Made by a program: the position numbers and the translations under genes | From: Thiocapsa roseilacustris | Lineage (GTDB): Bacteria; Pseudomonadota; Gammaproteobacteria; Chromatiales; Chromatiaceae | DNA: 64,000 bases | Direction of reading: 5' to 3' | Assembly: GCF_041903755.1 (NCBI RefSeq) | Contig: NZ_JBBWVE010000021.1 | Location: 48,411 to 112,410, forward strand | Part shown: positions 54,252-62,358 of the stretch, piece after piece | Layout of the letters: each line of letters starts with the position of its first letter | Numbering within the stretch: position 1 is the first letter of the stretch | Notes under the pieces: model-generated | The model's database searches: none | What the model saw: only the letters and a program-made list of their open reading frames with translations | Told to the model about the DNA's origin: nothing

Positions 54252-55274
54252 ATGACCATCAACGTGTATTACGACAAAGACGCCGACCTCTCCCTCATCC
54301 AGGGCAAACAGGTTGCGATCATCGGTTACGGCTCGCAGGGTCATGCCCATGCCAACAATCTGAAGGAATCGGGTGTGTCCGTGATCGTCGGACTTCGCCA
54401 GGGCTCGGCCTCTGCCGCCAAGGCGGCCAATGCCGGGCTTGACGTCCGCTCGATCGAAGAGGCGGTGAAGGGTGCGGACGTGGTCATGATCCTGGCTCCG
54501 GACGAGCACCAGGCCGCCCTCTATCGCGAGCAGATCGCACCCAACATCAAGCAGGGCGCGGCGCTTGCCTTCGCCCATGGCTTCAATGTGCACTTCGGCC
54601 AGATCACGCCCCGCGAAGATCTCGACGTCATCATGATCGCGCCAAAGGGGCCGGGCCATCTGGTGCGCTCGACCTACACCCAGGGCGGCGGCGTGCCCAG
54701 CCTGATCGCGGTCCATCAGGATGCGACCGGCCAGGCCCGCGACATCGCATTGGCTTATGCATCGGCCAATGGCGGCGGGCGTGCCGGCATCATCGAGACC
54801 AACTTCCGTGAAGAGTGCGAGACGGATCTGTTCGGCGAGCAGGTCGTCCTTTGCGGCGGGTTGACCTCGCTGATCAAGGCCGGTTTCGAGACCCTCGTCG
54901 AGGCCGGTTATGCGCCCGAGATGGCCTACTTCGAGTGTCTCCATGAGGTCAAGCTGATCGTCGACCTCATCTACGAGGGCGGCATCGCCAACATGCGTTA
55001 CTCGATCTCCAACACGGCCGAGTACGGTGACCTGACGCGCGGTCCACGCATCATCACCGACGAGACCAAAGCGGAGATGAAGCGCATCCTTGGCGAGATC
55101 CAAAACGGCCAGTTCGCCAAGGAATTCATCCTCGAAAACCAAGCCGGCGCGGCGTCGATGAAGGCCATGCGTCGTCTCGGCGAAGAGCACCAGATCGAAG
55201 AGGTCGGCGAGCGTCTGCGCGACATGATGCCCTGGATCCGCGAGAAGAAACTGGTCGACAAGTCACGCAACTGA
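54252..55274 (+). CDS. ilvC: Ketol-acid reductoisomerase, class I
   Basis: A 340-aa NADPH- and Mg2+-dependent enzyme converting acetolactate to dihydroxyisovalerate. The Rossmann motif IIGYGSQGHAHANNLK, MIAPKGPGHLVRSTY, the metal ligands in CHE-type FECLHEVKLIVDLIYEGG and TNFREECETDLFGEQ are present. The length is that of the short class I form. The ATG at 54252 is used (MTINVYYDKDADLSLIQ), with GAAGG upstream; a longer frame from 54189 adds a non-conserved tail. It follows ilvN after a repeat element. Confidence 0.96.
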   Translation: MTINVYYDKDADLSLIQGKQVAIIGYGSQGHAHANNLKESGVSVIVGLRQGSASAAKAANAGLDVRSIEEAVKGADVVMILAPDEHQAALYREQIAPNIKQGAALAFAHGFNVHFGQITPREDLDVIMIAPKGPGHLVRSTYTQGGGVPSLIAVHQDATGQARDIALAYASANGGGRAGIIETNFREECETDLFGEQVVLCGGLTSLIKAGFETLVEAGYAPEMAYFECLHEVKLIVDLIYEGGIANMRYSISNTAEYGDLTRGPRIITDETKAEMKRILGEIQNGQFAKEFILENQAGAASMKAMRRLGEEHQIEEVGERLRDMMPWIREKKLVDKSRN

Positions 55275-55283
55275 TCGGTTGTA

Positions 55284-55311
55284 TAGTGGTTAGTGGTTAG
55301 TGGTTAGTGGC
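55284..55311. repeat. 7-bp tandem repeat (TAGTGGT)
   Basis: Three TAGTGGT units and a fourth with one change (TAGTGGC), just after the ilvC stop. The same unit length as the CGACTGG array near proS. Confidence 0.85.
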
Positions 55312-55461
55312 TAGAAACGATCACGTTACCAGTGACTTAGCGACCGGAAGGCCGATAAGCTGGCGCCTATTGACGATTACCCTGCTCCCTCGCGTGATCC
55401 GATCGTGTTCGGATCCCGAGAGGTATGAGGTGATTTCCGGGAAGCATCGACCAAAATGTAG

Positions 55462-55479
55462 GGGCGACTTCAGTCGCCC
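55462..55479. repeat. GGGCGACTTCAGTCGCCC palindrome
   Basis: A perfect 8-bp-stem palindrome around ACTTCAGT, with outer TGTA/TACA extending the pairing. Related palindromes with different but still complementary stems occur at 59064-59139. Confidence 0.75.
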
Positions 55480-55534
55480 GTACATGCAATACAGCCATAC
55501 GCGGTCGGGATGTGTATTTCAGTGAATTTCCTTA

Positions 55535-55568
55535 AAGGCCATGCACCCAAAATGCATGGCCTTTTTTA
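55535..55568 (+). terminator. Intrinsic terminator downstream of ilvC
   Basis: An 11-bp perfect stem (AAGGCCATGCA / TGCATGGCCTT, 55535-55545 and 55553-55563) with a 7-nt loop is followed by a T run (55562-55567). It lies ~260 bp after the ilvC stop with no gene between, so it most likely ends the ilvBNC transcript. Confidence 0.85.
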
Positions 55569-55653
55569 TACCCGTTGCTGATGATGCCCTGCATGTCGAG
55601 AGACCGTCTCTTGCAGCGTTTATAATAGGCACTCGCTTCGCTTCACGAATGAA

Positions 55654-55845
55654 TTAACCCCGTGCTTTCTCTGAAAGCTCAAGTGCACGGGCTCGACCGC
55701 TCATCGCCAATGCATCGTCGCTGCCCACGGGATCCATCCGGGCCTGTCTCGGGAGATAGGTCGCGGGCGACGCCATTCCGAGCATGCATCCATAGAGAAA
55801 CGACCACCCCGTCATCGCACCGAACAACTGATATGTATACGTCAT
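55654..55845 (-). CDS. Small protein with one hydrophobic segment, unknown function
   Basis: A 63-aa protein, MTYTYQLFGAMTGWSFLYGC onward, whose first 30 residues are hydrophobic and the rest polar. A TAGGAGC ribosome-binding site lies ~8 bp before the ATG at 55845. No family recognised; short length keeps confidence moderate. Confidence 0.45.
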   Translation of the reverse strand: MTYTYQLFGAMTGWSFLYGCMLGMASPATYLPRQARMDPVGSDDALAMSGRARALELSEKARG

Positions 55846-56252
55846 GATACTGCTCCTATCGAGCGACGCGATCGCAAGGACGTCCTTTCGTCGTTTGCTC
55901 TCGGTCGCGATCGGCAGGTCGAGCGGTAGGAGTTGTCCCGTAGATGGGGCGATCGAATCCGACTCCGCTGTTCCTGTCTCCGTGACTAAAGCCTATGTCA
56001 GCGAGAGGAATACAATCGCGACCGAGGTCACGTTTTCGATGGGGACTTCCCTGTCGAGCGCGACCTCCAACCGATGCCTATCATCATGAAGGATGGCGCC
56101 CGAGTGCAGCTCGCGATGCACCAGGCACTTGTGCGGATGCTCTCTGAGCCGACGGACCCAGGCGGGATAGCGGATGCGCCGGCATCACAGGGAGCAGTCG
56201 GACACGCTGTGCTTTGCCCGATCGATCACTTCATGTTGATGGCCAGCGCGCT
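55846..56252. other. Gap with a possible gene remnant and a degenerate repeat
   Basis: On the minus strand about 56190-55997 a ~60-codon frame without a start (RYPAWVRR...PIENVTSVAIVFLSL, then stop) reads like a protein C-terminus. It may be decayed. The plus strand at 56176-56224 is a degenerate half copy of the 75-bp inverted-repeat element (shared GCGCCGGCATCAC and CTTTGCCC). Confidence 0.35.
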
Positions 56253-56507
56253 CTATCCGCCGGTGACCGGCGGGAAGAAACCGACCTCGTCGCCGTCTTT
56301 GATCCTTGTGTCCGGCCGAGCAATCTCTTGATTCACTGCCGTCAGAACCGATTCGCCTTCGCCCAAAGTCGTTGACCAGGGCTCGCCGCGGGTGCGCAGG
56401 TGTGCCAGCAGACCCGCCACGGAATCGATGTCTTGGGAGACATCCATTTGTTCCCGCGCCAGTCCGAGGCTCTCTCTGAGCCGAGCGAAATACAGGATAT
56501 CGATCAT
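56253..56507 (-). CDS. moaD: Molybdopterin synthase sulfur carrier subunit
   Basis: An 84-aa ubiquitin-fold protein, MIDILYFARLRESLGLA onward, ending in the diagnostic Gly-Gly (FFPPVTGG). The C-terminal glycine is adenylated and thiocarboxylated to deliver sulfur for the molybdopterin dithiolene. It lies downstream of moaB and moeA on the same strand, separated from moeA by a repeat element. moaE, its usual partner, is not found in the window. Confidence 0.92.
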   Translation of the reverse strand: MIDILYFARLRESLGLAREQMDVSQDIDSVAGLLAHLRTRGEPWSTTLGEGESVLTAVNQEIARPDTRIKDGDEVGFFPPVTGG

Positions 56508-56522
56508 ATTCCCCTCCGATGC

Positions 56523-56607
56523 TAAACCGCGTCTGGAGCGGCATGCGCGGTTATTGGATTGGATCGGCGACGGCTGAAACCATGCATGCCGGAGCTGACG
56601 CGGTTTA
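56523..56607. repeat. TAAACCGCGTC inverted-repeat element, copy 3
   Basis: An 85-bp element with the same 11-bp inverted ends, between moeA and moaD. The interior also pairs in part (GGCATGC near 56541, GCATGCC near 56584). Here no stop codon of a neighbouring gene is involved. Confidence 0.8.
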
Positions 56608-56708
56608 GGATGATAAAAACAGGAACTCTAAACTGAGCCTCCCCAAGGCATTTGACCAAGGCAAGGTCGATTCTGCCCCCATCACATCCATGCTCGACCG
56701 GACGCGGC

Positions 56709-57959
56709 TCAGCCGAATATGCCTTGGAACGGGATGAAGTCCACAAGGTCGCCTTTGTGGATGACCTGGTTCTCGGGAATCTCCACCAGACCGTCCGCCC
56801 AGGCGACCGAGGAGAGCACGGCGGATGAGCGGCTGGGGAACACCGCAAGCTCCTGCGCGCCGTCATCGCCGATTTGAATGCGCGCCCGGTGAAACTCTCT
56901 GCGTTTATCGGGGCGCGGCCAGTCGAAACTCGCACGGAACCGAAGACTCAGGGGACGCAGATCCCCGGTGATACCCTGCTGCCGTCTGATCACCGGGATG
57001 CCGAACAGACAGAAGGTGACAAACAGTGAGACCGGGTTGCCCGGATTGCCGATGAAGGGCGTCGTGCCGATCCGACCGAAGGCCAGCGGCTTGCCGGGGC
57101 GGATTGCAATGGTCCAGAGCTCAAGCGTGCCGACCCGCTCGAGTGCGGCTTTGATGTGATCCTCTTCGCCGACCGAGACGCCGCCGCTGCCGACGATCAG
57201 ATCGGCCTGTGCCGCGCCCTGCAGCAACGCCTGCTCGGTAGCCGACAGGGTGTCTTCCACGATCCCCAGATCCACCACTTCGCAGCCGAGCTGCTGCAGC
57301 AACCCGAAGAGCAGGAAGCGGTTGGAGTTGTAGATCTGTCCGGGGCCGAGCGGCTCGCCCGGCATCACCAGCTCGTCACCGCTGGAGAAGACGGCGACGC
57401 GCAGACGCCGGCGCACGCGGATCCGCGCGGCGCCGACCGAGGCGGCCAGTCCCAGATGCTGGGGCGCAAGACGGGTACCCGCGGCGATGACCTCGGCGCC
57501 GGCCCGGATGTCCTCGCCGAGACGGCGGATGTTTGCGTCTGTCTTGCACGCAAGCGGAACCTGGACCCAGTCCCCATCGGCCTCGCAGATTTCCTGGACG
57601 ACCACGGTGTCGCAGCCTTCCGGCACCGGCGCACCCGTGAAGATCCGCGCTGCCGTGCCGGGTTCGAGCGCGCTCCCGGTCGAGCCGGCGGGGATCCGCT
57701 GAGTCACGCGCAGTCGCCCTCCGCCGGTGGCCAAGTCCGTATGGCGGATCGCATAGCCGTCCATCGCGCTGTTGTCCCAAGCGGGGACGTTGATCGCGCT
57801 CAGAACCGGTTCGGCCAGGACGCGTCCGAGTCCCTCGGCGATCGAGACGGTTTCGGTCCCGTCGACGGGCTTGACACGCGCGAGCAGGCGTTCGAGCGCC
57901 TGCTCTTTGGTCAGCGCCGCGCGCCCGGGCGCGTCACAGCCGCAAGGATCGGTGGTCAT
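56709..57959 (-). CDS. moeA: Molybdopterin molybdotransferase
   Basis: A 416-aa enzyme that inserts molybdate into adenylated molybdopterin. Conserved parts are VPAWDNSAMDGYAIR, RIFTGAPVPEGCDTVV, VFSSGDELVMPGEPLGPGQI, the MPT-binding IVGSGGVSVGEEDH and IRPGKPLAFGRIG. Start at 57959 (MTTDPCGCDAPGRAAL), 2 bp after the moaB stop, so the two are coupled. Length is normal for MoeA (~410). Confidence 0.95.
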   Translation of the reverse strand: MTTDPCGCDAPGRAALTKEQALERLLARVKPVDGTETVSIAEGLGRVLAEPVLSAINVPAWDNSAMDGYAIRHTDLATGGGRLRVTQRIPAGSTGSALEPGTAARIFTGAPVPEGCDTVVVQEICEADGDWVQVPLACKTDANIRRLGEDIRAGAEVIAAGTRLAPQHLGLAASVGAARIRVRRRLRVAVFSSGDELVMPGEPLGPGQIYNSNRFLLFGLLQQLGCEVVDLGIVEDTLSATEQALLQGAAQADLIVGSGGVSVGEEDHIKAALERVGTLELWTIAIRPGKPLAFGRIGTTPFIGNPGNPVSLFVTFCLFGIPVIRRQQGITGDLRPLSLRFRASFDWPRPDKRREFHRARIQIGDDGAQELAVFPSRSSAVLSSVAWADGLVEIPENQVIHKGDLVDFIPFQGIFG

Positions 57960-57961
57960 GC

Positions 57962-58492
57962 TCAATGCTCCAGCAAACGCGGAATGAGCTGCGCGAAGTT
58001 GCACGGGCGGGTGCGGCTGTCCAACTGCGCCAGCAGGATGCGATCCCAGGCGGTGCGGCAAGCCCCGCTGGAGCCCGGCAGGCAGAAGATAAAGGTCCCG
58101 TTGGCAAGTCCTCCGAGCGCGCGTGATTGCAGGGTCGAGGTGCCGATCTCCTGAAGCGAAAAGCTCCGGAACAGCTCGCCGAAACCCTCCAGCGGCTTGT
58201 CGAGCAAGGGGGTTACAGCCTCCGGGGTACTGTCCCGCCCGGTCACGCCGGTGCCTCCGGTGCTCAGGATGACCTGAATCTCCGGGTCGGCGATCCACTC
58301 GGAGAAGGCCGCGCGCATCCGGTAGATGTCGTCCGGGACGATGCGTTTGGCCATGACGCGGTGTCCGGCCCCCTCGGCGCGCTCCGTCAGCAGGCGCCCC
58401 GAGGTGTCGTTGTCCTCTTTACGACTGTCCGAGACGGTCAGGACGGCGATCCGCAGGGGCAGAAAGTCTTGGTCTGTGAAGTGCTCGGGCAT
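57962..58492 (-). CDS. moaB: Molybdenum cofactor protein MoaB/Mog family
   Basis: A 176-aa MoaB/Mog-fold protein: IAVLTVSDSRKEDNDTSGRL, VILSTGGTGVTGRDSTPEAV and FCLPGSSGACRTAWDRIL. It binds or adenylates molybdopterin. It is first in the moaB-moeA-moaD run. Confidence 0.93.
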   Translation of the reverse strand: MPEHFTDQDFLPLRIAVLTVSDSRKEDNDTSGRLLTERAEGAGHRVMAKRIVPDDIYRMRAAFSEWIADPEIQVILSTGGTGVTGRDSTPEAVTPLLDKPLEGFGELFRSFSLQEIGTSTLQSRALGGLANGTFIFCLPGSSGACRTAWDRILLAQLDSRTRPCNFAQLIPRLLEH

Positions 58493-58699
58493 GGCATTGT
58501 CCTGTGGCTGAGGCGTGCCGCGGTGAGTGACGGCTCAAAAACAAGGTGTACAGAGGCGTGAACGGCATCAGCGGCCTCGCCCAAAAGATCTGCCACCCCA
58601 AAACTTCACGAGCTCGTGACAGCCGCTCTGCGGTGTCACGCATGCCACGTGCCGCGATGGCCGGAGTGACGAACCGGAACAAAGGCGCATCAGCCGTAG

Positions 58700-58774
58700 G
58701 TTGGGCAAAGCGCAGCGTGCCCAACCCGCGCCGGCATCACTGGGAGCAGTTGGGCACGCTGCGCTTTGCCCAAC
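58700..58774. repeat. 75-bp inverted-repeat element, copy 2
   Basis: Arms 58700-58725 and 58749-58774 are identical to those of copy 1. The 23-bp centre (58726-58748) is the reverse complement of the copy 1 centre with one mismatch, while the flanking sequence on both sides runs in the same direction as in copy 1. Confidence 0.85.
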
Positions 58775-59063
58775 CTACATGTTCATATTGATCTTGGATC
58801 GTTCCTGAGCGCTCTGTTGCGGTCGTCGTGCATTGTATCCGGATGACGGCCGCAGTCGCGATTCCAGACAGACCGCGGGAAATGAGTCGCGCGACCTTCA
58901 CCCAAATGCCCCGCTGGCCGAGCCTTGTGAAGACTTTCTGGTGTATTGCTACGTCGAGAGCGAGCCATCGAGCGCCTAGGTGGGCGGGGCTTTGGTCATC
59001 CTTTCGTCCAGGCCTCTCGGGTTCCCCAACCGGACGCGAAACTCCGGCCGCACGCCCGGGTAC

Positions 59064-59139
59064 GCCGACTTCAGTCGGCACCCCGGGGAGGCGGACTTCA
59101 GTCCGCCGCGCGGGCGCGCTCGGGCGACTGAAGTCGCCC
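59064..59139. repeat. Cluster of three ACTTCAGT-type palindromes
   Basis: GCCGACTTCAGTCGGC (59064), GCGGACTTCAGTCCGC (59091) and GGGCGACTGAAGTCGCCC (59122) are all perfect palindromes. Stem bases differ between copies but stay complementary. A fourth copy is at 55462. Confidence 0.8.
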
Positions 59140-59322
59140 GTCCCCGGGAGCCGGATGAATCCGACGTACCCAGGCCGCGGGCGGAGGCAGCGGGCAGCGG
59201 CGTCTCCTCGACAGGCGCACTTGAACTCCCGCGGATCGTCAGGCATCTCGGTACGACCGCAGTTGCCTTTATCGGCGCTGAACGTCGTTTCTTTCATTGC
59301 CGCCAATTCGGATGACTCCGCC

Positions 59323-59517
59323 ATGATCAGCACCGGAACCTTGATGCTCTGCAAGGCGCTCCTGACCGCGGGCGCCATCATGGGTTTCCTGCTTCGGGAG
59401 CTGTGGTTGTTGCGTCGGATGAAACGGGAGGACGAAGCGCGAAAGGCCGAGGCGGCAGGTGCTGCCCACCCGCATAAGACCCGAGACGACGGCGCGACCG
59501 GTGCGACTGGCAGTTGA
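59323..59517 (+). CDS. Small single-pass membrane protein, unknown
   Basis: A 64-aa protein with one membrane segment (LMLCKALLTAGAIMGFLLREL) and a charged tail (RRMKREDEARKAEAAG). It lies 14 bp upstream of the acetyltransferase gene. A ribosome-binding site is not obvious, so confidence is moderate. Confidence 0.5.
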   Translation: MISTGTLMLCKALLTAGAIMGFLLRELWLLRRMKREDEARKAEAAGAAHPHKTRDDGATGATGS

Positions 59518-59531
59518 GGGGAGCGCTCGAC

Positions 59532-60512
59532 ATGGCGACATCTCCCGACCCCCGAGACCCGTCCGACGACTTGCGCGAGGGCCTTCGCGCGGCGCTGGCC
59601 AATCAGCCTTTGCTCCTGCCGGTCGCAACCTCCAGCCCCGATGAGCGCCGATTGTGGCGTGCCTGCGAGCTTGCGACCTTTGCCGAGTATCGTCTCGGCG
59701 GCATCCCGGACCCTTGGTCGCTCTCGGACGAGGCGATCGAAGACTGGAGCCGATTGAGCCTGGCGACGGGCGAAAGGATCGGGGATCCCGCCGACCTGAG
59801 TGATTATCTGCCCTACTGGATCATGCTCGATGGCCGCTGTCTGGGCACCCTTGCCGTCGCGCTCCGCGATCCGGGGTGGGGCGATTACTTCATGTGGGTC
59901 GCGAGCCTCTACCTGTTTCGGGAGGAGCGGCGTCAAGGCCATGCTGGTCGGGTCATGGACGCGTTGGACGAGATCGCCGGCCGTTTAGGTCTGGGCGGCA
60001 TCCGGCTCGAGACCGATTGGACCTGGCAGAGTGCGCTGCGCTTCTACCTGCATCGGGGCTTCTGGGTCGCCAACTGGAAGCGCTCGCTGAGCCTGGTGCG
60101 CTACCGTGCCGACCCCGTCTACGCGGTCCGCGAGCGCGCACAAGGACTGGATTTCCTGCTGCATCGCGACGACTCAATCGGCGCGGCCCCGGCGTGTTTG
60201 ATCTCTGCCGGGCGCGACGGTGACCGTCTGATCTGGGAGGACCGGCGCGAGTCCGAATCTGCCGACGACGCGTTCGTCGAACCTCGTGGCAGCGTCGCAT
60301 CGACCTTCGCCCTCTGCCTCGCCGTCCGGGGATGGCCGCTGATCCGCGGTCCGAACGAATGGGAGCAGCGCCATCGCTGGTGCGATGTCGGCATGCCGGA
60401 GGGGCTGGCCGACAAGATCACCGTCTTCGAAGCCTATACCCGCCACTGCCGCTTCCGCGTCGATACACCGCGGATTCCCGGGTTGATCTATCCAGCGTGG
60501 GACGAGCTTTGA
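59532..60512 (+). CDS. GNAT-family acetyltransferase
   Basis: A 326-aa protein. The first half contains a GNAT core: WIMLDGRCLGTLAVALRD, then FMWVASLYLFREERRQGHAG, where the R/Q-x-x-G-x-G/A acetyl-CoA pyrophosphate loop reads RRQGHAG, then ETDWTWQSALRFYLHRGFWV. The last ~140 residues form an additional domain of unknown role. ATG at 59532 with GGGGAGCG upstream. The substrate is unknown. Confidence 0.8.
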   Translation: MATSPDPRDPSDDLREGLRAALANQPLLLPVATSSPDERRLWRACELATFAEYRLGGIPDPWSLSDEAIEDWSRLSLATGERIGDPADLSDYLPYWIMLDGRCLGTLAVALRDPGWGDYFMWVASLYLFREERRQGHAGRVMDALDEIAGRLGLGGIRLETDWTWQSALRFYLHRGFWVANWKRSLSLVRYRADPVYAVRERAQGLDFLLHRDDSIGAAPACLISAGRDGDRLIWEDRRESESADDAFVEPRGSVASTFALCLAVRGWPLIRGPNEWEQRHRWCDVGMPEGLADKITVFEAYTRHCRFRVDTPRIPGLIYPAWDEL

Positions 60513-60519
60513 AGCTCCG

Positions 60520-60684
60520 TCACCGCGTCGAGGCGTGATCCAACGAGACCGAAAGCTTTCCGTAAACCGTGGGTCCGTCCGACGGCGTGACGGCGCTCGC
60601 AATGGGACCCGGACGATTGGTCGAGCAGGCGGACAGCGCGAGCGCGACAACGAGAAGGATAAGGGGAAGAAGAAGGGTCTTCAT
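60520..60684 (-). CDS. Small lipoprotein
   Basis: A 54-aa protein: MKTLLLPLILLVVALALSAC is a clean lipoprotein signal with lipobox LSAC, followed by ~34 polar residues. It lies tail to tail with the acetyltransferase and abuts the start of the reverse-transcriptase remnant, at whose boundary the retroelement was probably cut. Confidence 0.6.
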   Translation of the reverse strand: MKTLLLPLILLVVALALSACSTNRPGPIASAVTPSDGPTVYGKLSVSLDHASTR

Positions 60685-60690
60685 GGGTGA

Positions 60691-61149
60691 GTCAACTTCG
60701 CCAACGTCTACCTGGCTGGCCTGGATCGTCTGCTCCTCGAGCACTGCAAGGTTCGCGGCCTCGTGCGCTACATGGACGATCTGGTTTGGTGGGGTGACAG
60801 CCGCGAGGAGGTGCGCGGCGCCCGCGAGGCGGCGTGCGCTTAGGCGGCCGATACCCTGTCCCTGGAGATGAAGGACCCGATCCAGATCGGGCGCAGTCAA
60901 CATGGCCTGATGCTCTGCGGCTACCGCGTTCTGCCCGATCGACTCCTTCTCTCGCGTCGCCGCAAGCGGCGTTACGGTGCGTGCCGCCGCGACTGGGAAG
61001 ACGCCTTCGTTACCGGCGAAATCGGCGCTCTTAGGCTTCAGGCCGGCTACAGCGCCGCTCTCGGGATCACCCTCCATGCCGACGCGGCCGCATGGCGACG
61101 GGAGCAGCTTCGGCGGGTTCCGGTTGCCCCCGAGTTGGCGGCGTTGTAA
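60691..61149 (+). pseudogene. DGR-type reverse transcriptase, C-terminal half with in-frame stop
   Basis: One frame reads NFANVYLAGLDRLLLEHCKV, then VRYMDDLVWWGD with the catalytic YMDD motif, then past a TAG at 60841-60843 into MKDPIQIGRSQHGLMLCGYR and RRRKRRYGACRRDWEDAFV, ending TAA at 61147. These segments and the C-terminal sequence are typical of DGR/group II-related reverse transcriptases. The N-terminal finger and palm part (motifs 1-4, ~200 residues) is missing upstream. It makes the cDNA used to mutate the target gene; this copy cannot be active unless the stop is read through and the N-terminus is supplied. Confidence 0.85.
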
Positions 61150-61173
61150 CGTCATGGCTCGGAAGACGGTCGG

Positions 61174-61300
61174 ACCGACGCCAACCGTGTCGTTCGCGGC
61201 GGATCCTGGAACAACAACGCCCGCAACTGCCGTTCGGCGTACCGCAACAGGAACCACCCCGACAACCGCAACAACAACCTCGGTTTCCGTCCTGCCCGAG
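61174..61300 (+). repeat. DGR template repeat (TR)
   Basis: A 127-bp sequence rich in AAC codons, aligned without gaps to 62218-62344. By hand count 23 of its 30 adenines differ in the variable region, against 3 differences at other bases (all C to T). The last 22 bases (CTCGGTTTCCGTCCTGCCCG onward) are identical and should act as the initiation-of-homing segment. It is non-coding here and lies between the reverse transcriptase remnant and the target gene. Adenine-restricted divergence is the DGR hallmark. Confidence 0.92.
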
Positions 61301-61446
61301 CTCACGCACGGAGCGGATGCTCCGCACCTGAACAGACCGTCCTCCGGGGCCGCGTTTTTCGCTGGCCGAAACCCAAAGCCCTCCGGCGTGTCAGTAGCCC
61401 GCGCAGAAGCCGGGCGAACCCTCGCCGGCAGGGCGCCCCGTCGCGG

Positions 61447-62358
61447 TTGAATCGCCAAATGGGCCAAGCCCTGCACATCGATTCCGGTTGGCACCCACTG
61501 ATCCACGGCTGTCCGCCCGCCTTTGCAACGGAATGGGGCGAGGACCGGTTCGGCATCTTCATCGGCTTTACGCTCGGCGACCTGGTCCAGCGTCTGCGGT
61601 GGATCCCGGCCGGCGCCTTTCGTATGGGCTCGCCCGTGGGTGAACCTGGGCGCTTCGACAACGAAGGTCCGCAGCATGACGTTTACATCTCCCGAGGCTT
61701 CTGGCTGTTTGACACCCCTTGCACCCAGGCCCTGTGGGCGATCGTGATGGGCGAGAATCCGAGCCGCTTCAAGAGCCCGGATCGCCCGGTCGAGCAAGTC
61801 AGTTGGAACCATGCCCAAGACTTTCTGGCCCGTATCAACGCACGCATCCCCGGCCTGGATCTGGTGTTGCCGACGGAGGCGCAGTGGGAGCACGCCTGCC
61901 GGGCCGGACCGGATACCGCGATCTACAGCGGTCCGATCGACATCAAGGGCGAAAACAATGCCCCGCCGCTCGATCCCATTGCCTGGTACGGCGGCAATAG
62001 CGGCGTGGATTTCGACCTGGATGACGGCTGGGACTCGGCCTTGTGGCGCCAAATGCAATATCCGAATCCCAGGTCCGGCACACGCCCGGTCGGGAAGAAG
62101 CAGCCGAACGCTTGGGGGCTCTACGACATGATCGGCAACGTCTGGGAGTGGTGTGACGATGGCGTACGCGACTACGACGCCGATTGGAGGGTCGACCCCG
62201 TTGGGCCTGTCGATGCAGCCGGCGCCGCCCGTGTCGTTCGCGGCGGCTCCTGGGGCAGCGGCGCCCGCGACTGCCGTTCGGCGTGCCGCGCCGGGCTCCC
62301 CCCCGATGATCGTTACGACCTCCTCGGTTTCCGTCCTGCCCGAGTTCAGGTGTCGTGA
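61447..62358 (+). CDS. DGR target protein, FGE-sulfatase/C-type-lectin fold
   Basis: A 303-aa protein with the formylglycine-generating-enzyme-like (SUMF1/EgtB) fold: WIPAGAFRMGSPVGEPGRFD, FDTPCTQALWAIVMGENPSR, LVLPTEAQWEHACRAGPDT, WGLYDMIGNVWEWCDDG and VRGGSWGSGARDCRSACRAG. It ends LLGFRPARVQVS, inside the variable region, which encodes roughly the last 45 residues and would form the ligand-binding face of the C-type-lectin fold. The start is uncertain (TTG 61447 or ATG 61459; no good ribosome-binding site). No signal peptide. The binding partner is unknown. Confidence 0.88.
   Translation: MNRQMGQALHIDSGWHPLIHGCPPAFATEWGEDRFGIFIGFTLGDLVQRLRWIPAGAFRMGSPVGEPGRFDNEGPQHDVYISRGFWLFDTPCTQALWAIVMGENPSRFKSPDRPVEQVSWNHAQDFLARINARIPGLDLVLPTEAQWEHACRAGPDTAIYSGPIDIKGENNAPPLDPIAWYGGNSGVDFDLDDGWDSALWRQMQYPNPRSGTRPVGKKQPNAWGLYDMIGNVWEWCDDGVRDYDADWRVDPVGPVDAAGAARVVRGGSWGSGARDCRSACRAGLPPDDRYDLLGFRPARVQVS
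62218..62344 (+). other. DGR variable region (VR)
   Basis: The 3' end of the target gene, matching the template at 61174-61300. Codon by codon, template Asn (AAC) became Gly, Ser, Gly, Asp, Ala, Leu, Asp, Tyr, Asp and Leu, while framework codons such as RVVRGG, CRSA and LGFRPAR are kept. Variation is at first and second positions of AAC codons as in known DGRs. Confidence 0.92.

Larger units (their letters stand above)
58493..59322. other. 830-bp repeat-rich gap
   Basis: It holds the 75-bp inverted-repeat element (58700-58774) and the three ACTTCAGT palindromes (59064-59139). Open frames here are low-complexity and shadow-like. No RNA gene or promoter could be assigned. Confidence 0.4.

Noticed and set aside
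56074..56331. 85-codon plus-strand frame opposite moaD
   Set aside because: It overlaps moaD antisense and a degenerate repeat, and has no recognisable features.
61174..62344. TR/VR pair as an ordinary partial gene duplication
   Set aside because: Differences are almost all at template adenines and at exposed codons, with a reverse transcriptase next to it. A simple duplication would not give that bias.
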